From NCBI GenBank assembly GCA_022615525.1, contig JAKEGN010000329.1, forward strand, positions 1 to 13,718: 13,718 nt of DNA. Reading direction: 5' to 3'. The DNA comes from Woeseiaceae bacterium (lineage in GTDB: Bacteria > Pseudomonadota > Gammaproteobacteria > Steroidobacterales > Woeseiaceae). Shown here piece by piece: positions 12,428 to 13,718 of this stretch. Under the pieces are notes generated by a model. That model was not told the origin of the DNA and searched no databases. It was given only the letters and a program-made list of their open reading frames with translations. The stretch's first letter is position 1; the number at the start of each line of letters is the position of its first letter. The position numbers and the translations under genes were made by a program.

Positions 12428-13718
12428 TGGGGGGACATTCGATCCTGTACCTCGGTCGCGGCGATTTCGCTCCCGGGTATCTTGAAACACTCCGCGCGTT
12501 CCGCGTTTGTGAGGACCTGCGCCAGTCGGGCTCGTTTGATGTTCCCGACTCCGCTGGCGGCCAGGTCGACCTCGTCCTGGTCGAGATCGGACCGGCACTG
12601 GCTCAGTCGGGGCACACCCTGCCAACGCTGCTGCAGTCGTTGCGGCAGTTTCCCGTCATCGCCCTGACGACCCGGGAGCGCGAACACCGCGGCATCGCCG
12701 CGGTTCGTGCCGGAGCCCAGGCGTATATCTGTGTCGACAGCACCGGCCTGCAGGAGCAGGAATCGATTTTCAATCACGCGATACAAAGACACCGTCTGCT
12801 CGCACGATTGTCGGATACGGACAGCACCGTGCTCTCGATACTCGGCAGCATCAATGACGGTGTCATGGTGGTCGACCGGCAGGGGCACGTCCTGGACATC
12901 AACCCGGCCGCAAGGCTGATGCTGGGCCTGGGCTCGCGCAATCTTCCCGACAGCGATTGGGCCAATACATTTTGCAGTGTCGCCGCCGATGGCGAGAGCC
13001 CGATCGATCCGGAGCAGCGGCCGCTGGTCAAGGCCTGCAGCGGGGAGAAGTTCTCCAACCAGACGGCCGTATACCGCGCGCCGGGACAGGCCGATATCGT
13101 TTTGAGCATCAACGGCCAGGGATTGTACGACAGCAGCCGCGCACTGGTCGGCGGCGTCATCACCTTCCGCGACGTCACCGACATCGTTCGCAGGACCGTC
13201 GAGCTGGAGAAACGCGCGCAATACGACGACCTGACATTGTTGCCGAACCGGCGGCTGTTCACCCGGCACCTGGAGAAAGCGATCGGGCGCAGCCAGCGCA
13301 ACGGCCGCCCCATTGCCGTGCTCTTCATCGACCTCGACCGGTTCAAGTCGGTGAACGACACGCTGGGTCACGATACCGGAGACCTGCTGCTGAAGCAGGT
13401 AGCCGACAGGCTGACCAGGAACCTGCGCATCGGCGATTTTACCGGGCGCTGGGGCGGCGACGAATTCGTCGTCTGTCTCGAGGATTTCGGCGAGTCGGCG
13501 AATGCCGCTGCGGCCGCGCAAAAACTGGTGCTCGTGTTGTCGGACAAATACGAAATCGGTAACAGCGAAGTCTACGCGACACCGAGTATCGGCATTGCCA
13601 TCTATCCCGGTGCGGGCGACCAGGCCGAGCGCCTGATCAAGGCCGCCGACCTTGCCATGTACCAGGCCAAAAAGCGCGGCGGCAACCGGTTCCAGTATTA
13701 CTCCACGTCGTTGAACAA
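12427..13718 (+). CDS. GGDEF diguanylate cyclase with degenerate receiver and PAS domain, C-terminus cut
   Basis: The first 430 residues of a c-di-GMP signalling protein, open to the right edge. Residues about 4-125 resemble a response-regulator receiver, but the acidic pair after strand 1 is missing (ILYLGRGD), the phosphoacceptor position reads Glu (DLVLVEIG, E53), and the conserved Lys after strand 5 is absent (AYICVDS). Residues about 132-257 are a PAS-type domain (ILGSINDGVMVVDRQGHVLD, then GGVITFRDVTDI). Residues about 262-427 are GGDEF: DDLTLLPNRRLF, FIDLDRFKSVNDTLGHDTGD, the active-site motif WGGDEF (342-347) and an intact inhibitory site RIGD (334-337). All catalytic landmarks are present, so cyclase activity is likely. 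The end, FQYYSTSLN, is the usual lead-in to an EAL domain, so a bifunctional or EAL-active protein is possible. ATG 12427 is the only reasonable start. Confidence 0.93.
   Translation, partial: MGGHSILYLGRGDFAPGYLETLRAFRVCEDLRQSGSFDVPDSAGGQVDLVLVEIGPALAQSGHTLPTLLQSLRQFPVIALTTREREHRGIAAVRAGAQAYICVDSTGLQEQESIFNHAIQRHRLLARLSDTDSTVLSILGSINDGVMVVDRQGHVLDINPAARLMLGLGSRNLPDSDWANTFCSVAADGESPIDPEQRPLVKACSGEKFSNQTAVYRAPGQADIVLSINGQGLYDSSRALVGGVITFRDVTDIVRRTVELEKRAQYDDLTLLPNRRLFTRHLEKAIGRSQRNGRPIAVLFIDLDRFKSVNDTLGHDTGDLLLKQVADRLTRNLRIGDFTGRWGGDEFVVCLEDFGESANAAAAAQKLVLVLSDKYEIGNSEVYATPSIGIAIYPGAGDQAERLIKAADLAMYQAKKRGGNRFQYYSTSLN

Noticed and set aside
12385..13521. Long open frame on the minus strand antisense to the GGDEF gene (378 codons)
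   Set aside because: It is the mirror of a plus-strand protein with unmistakable PAS and GGDEF motifs. The antisense product has no recognisable domain and GC-rich codon bias explains the openness.
1..13718. tRNA, rRNA, CRISPR arrays, insertion sequences
   Set aside because: None was seen on reading both strands. The spacers are short and hold only the small elements listed.

Overview
The window looks like chromosomal DNA from a high-GC (about 60% by eye) gammaproteobacterium. This rests on the gene set: MutY next to the YggX iron-trafficking protein behind an AsmA protein, an Lrp-type regulator diverging from alanine dehydrogenase, a YbaA-like DUF1428 protein and a GGDEF protein. The genus cannot be read from the sequence. 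Gene density is high. There is no rRNA, tRNA, CRISPR array, insertion sequence or phage gene.

Layout, left to right. (1) 1-516, minus: the N-terminal 172 residues of a LeuT-fold sodium-dependent transporter, cut by the window edge. (2) 660-3580, plus: a tightly coupled four-gene operon of ECF sigma factor, one-pass membrane protein with C-terminal HEAT-like repeats (probable anti-sigma factor), and two exported DUF4097-type beta-repeat proteins. It ends at a strong hairpin shared with the convergent next gene. (3) 3621-5351: alanine dehydrogenase (minus) and an Lrp/AsnC regulator (plus) diverge from a 141-bp spacer that carries a tandem 12-bp repeat, a candidate operator. (4) 5374-9423, minus: asmA-like, SRPBCC-domain protein, mutY and yggX, separated by 2-4 bp and probably one transcript. 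(5) 9587-9949, plus: a DUF1428 protein whose 3' end runs into a GATC-rich 7-bp periodic tract. (6) 10021-12157, minus: a second ECF sigma / membrane anti-sigma-like / DUF4097 operon. (7) 12427-end, plus: a GGDEF protein with a degenerate receiver-like domain and a PAS domain, cut by the window edge, preceded by an extended -10 promoter, a leader hairpin and a 27-codon upstream ORF.

The main point of interest is that the same three-part design (ECF sigma, membrane anti-sigma-like protein, exported DUF4097 beta-repeat protein) occurs twice within 12 kb, in opposite orientations and with dissimilar anti-sigma proteins. The arrangement suggests a cell-envelope surveillance system in which the exported repeat proteins are sensor, ligand or effector. 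LiaX of Enterococcus, which carries DUF4097 and controls envelope-stress signalling, is a precedent for such a role. The link in this window is inference from gene order and topology. The remaining genes are recognisable housekeeping or metabolic functions: alanine use and its regulation, 8-oxoguanine repair with iron-sulfur protection, envelope lipid handling, and c-di-GMP signalling.
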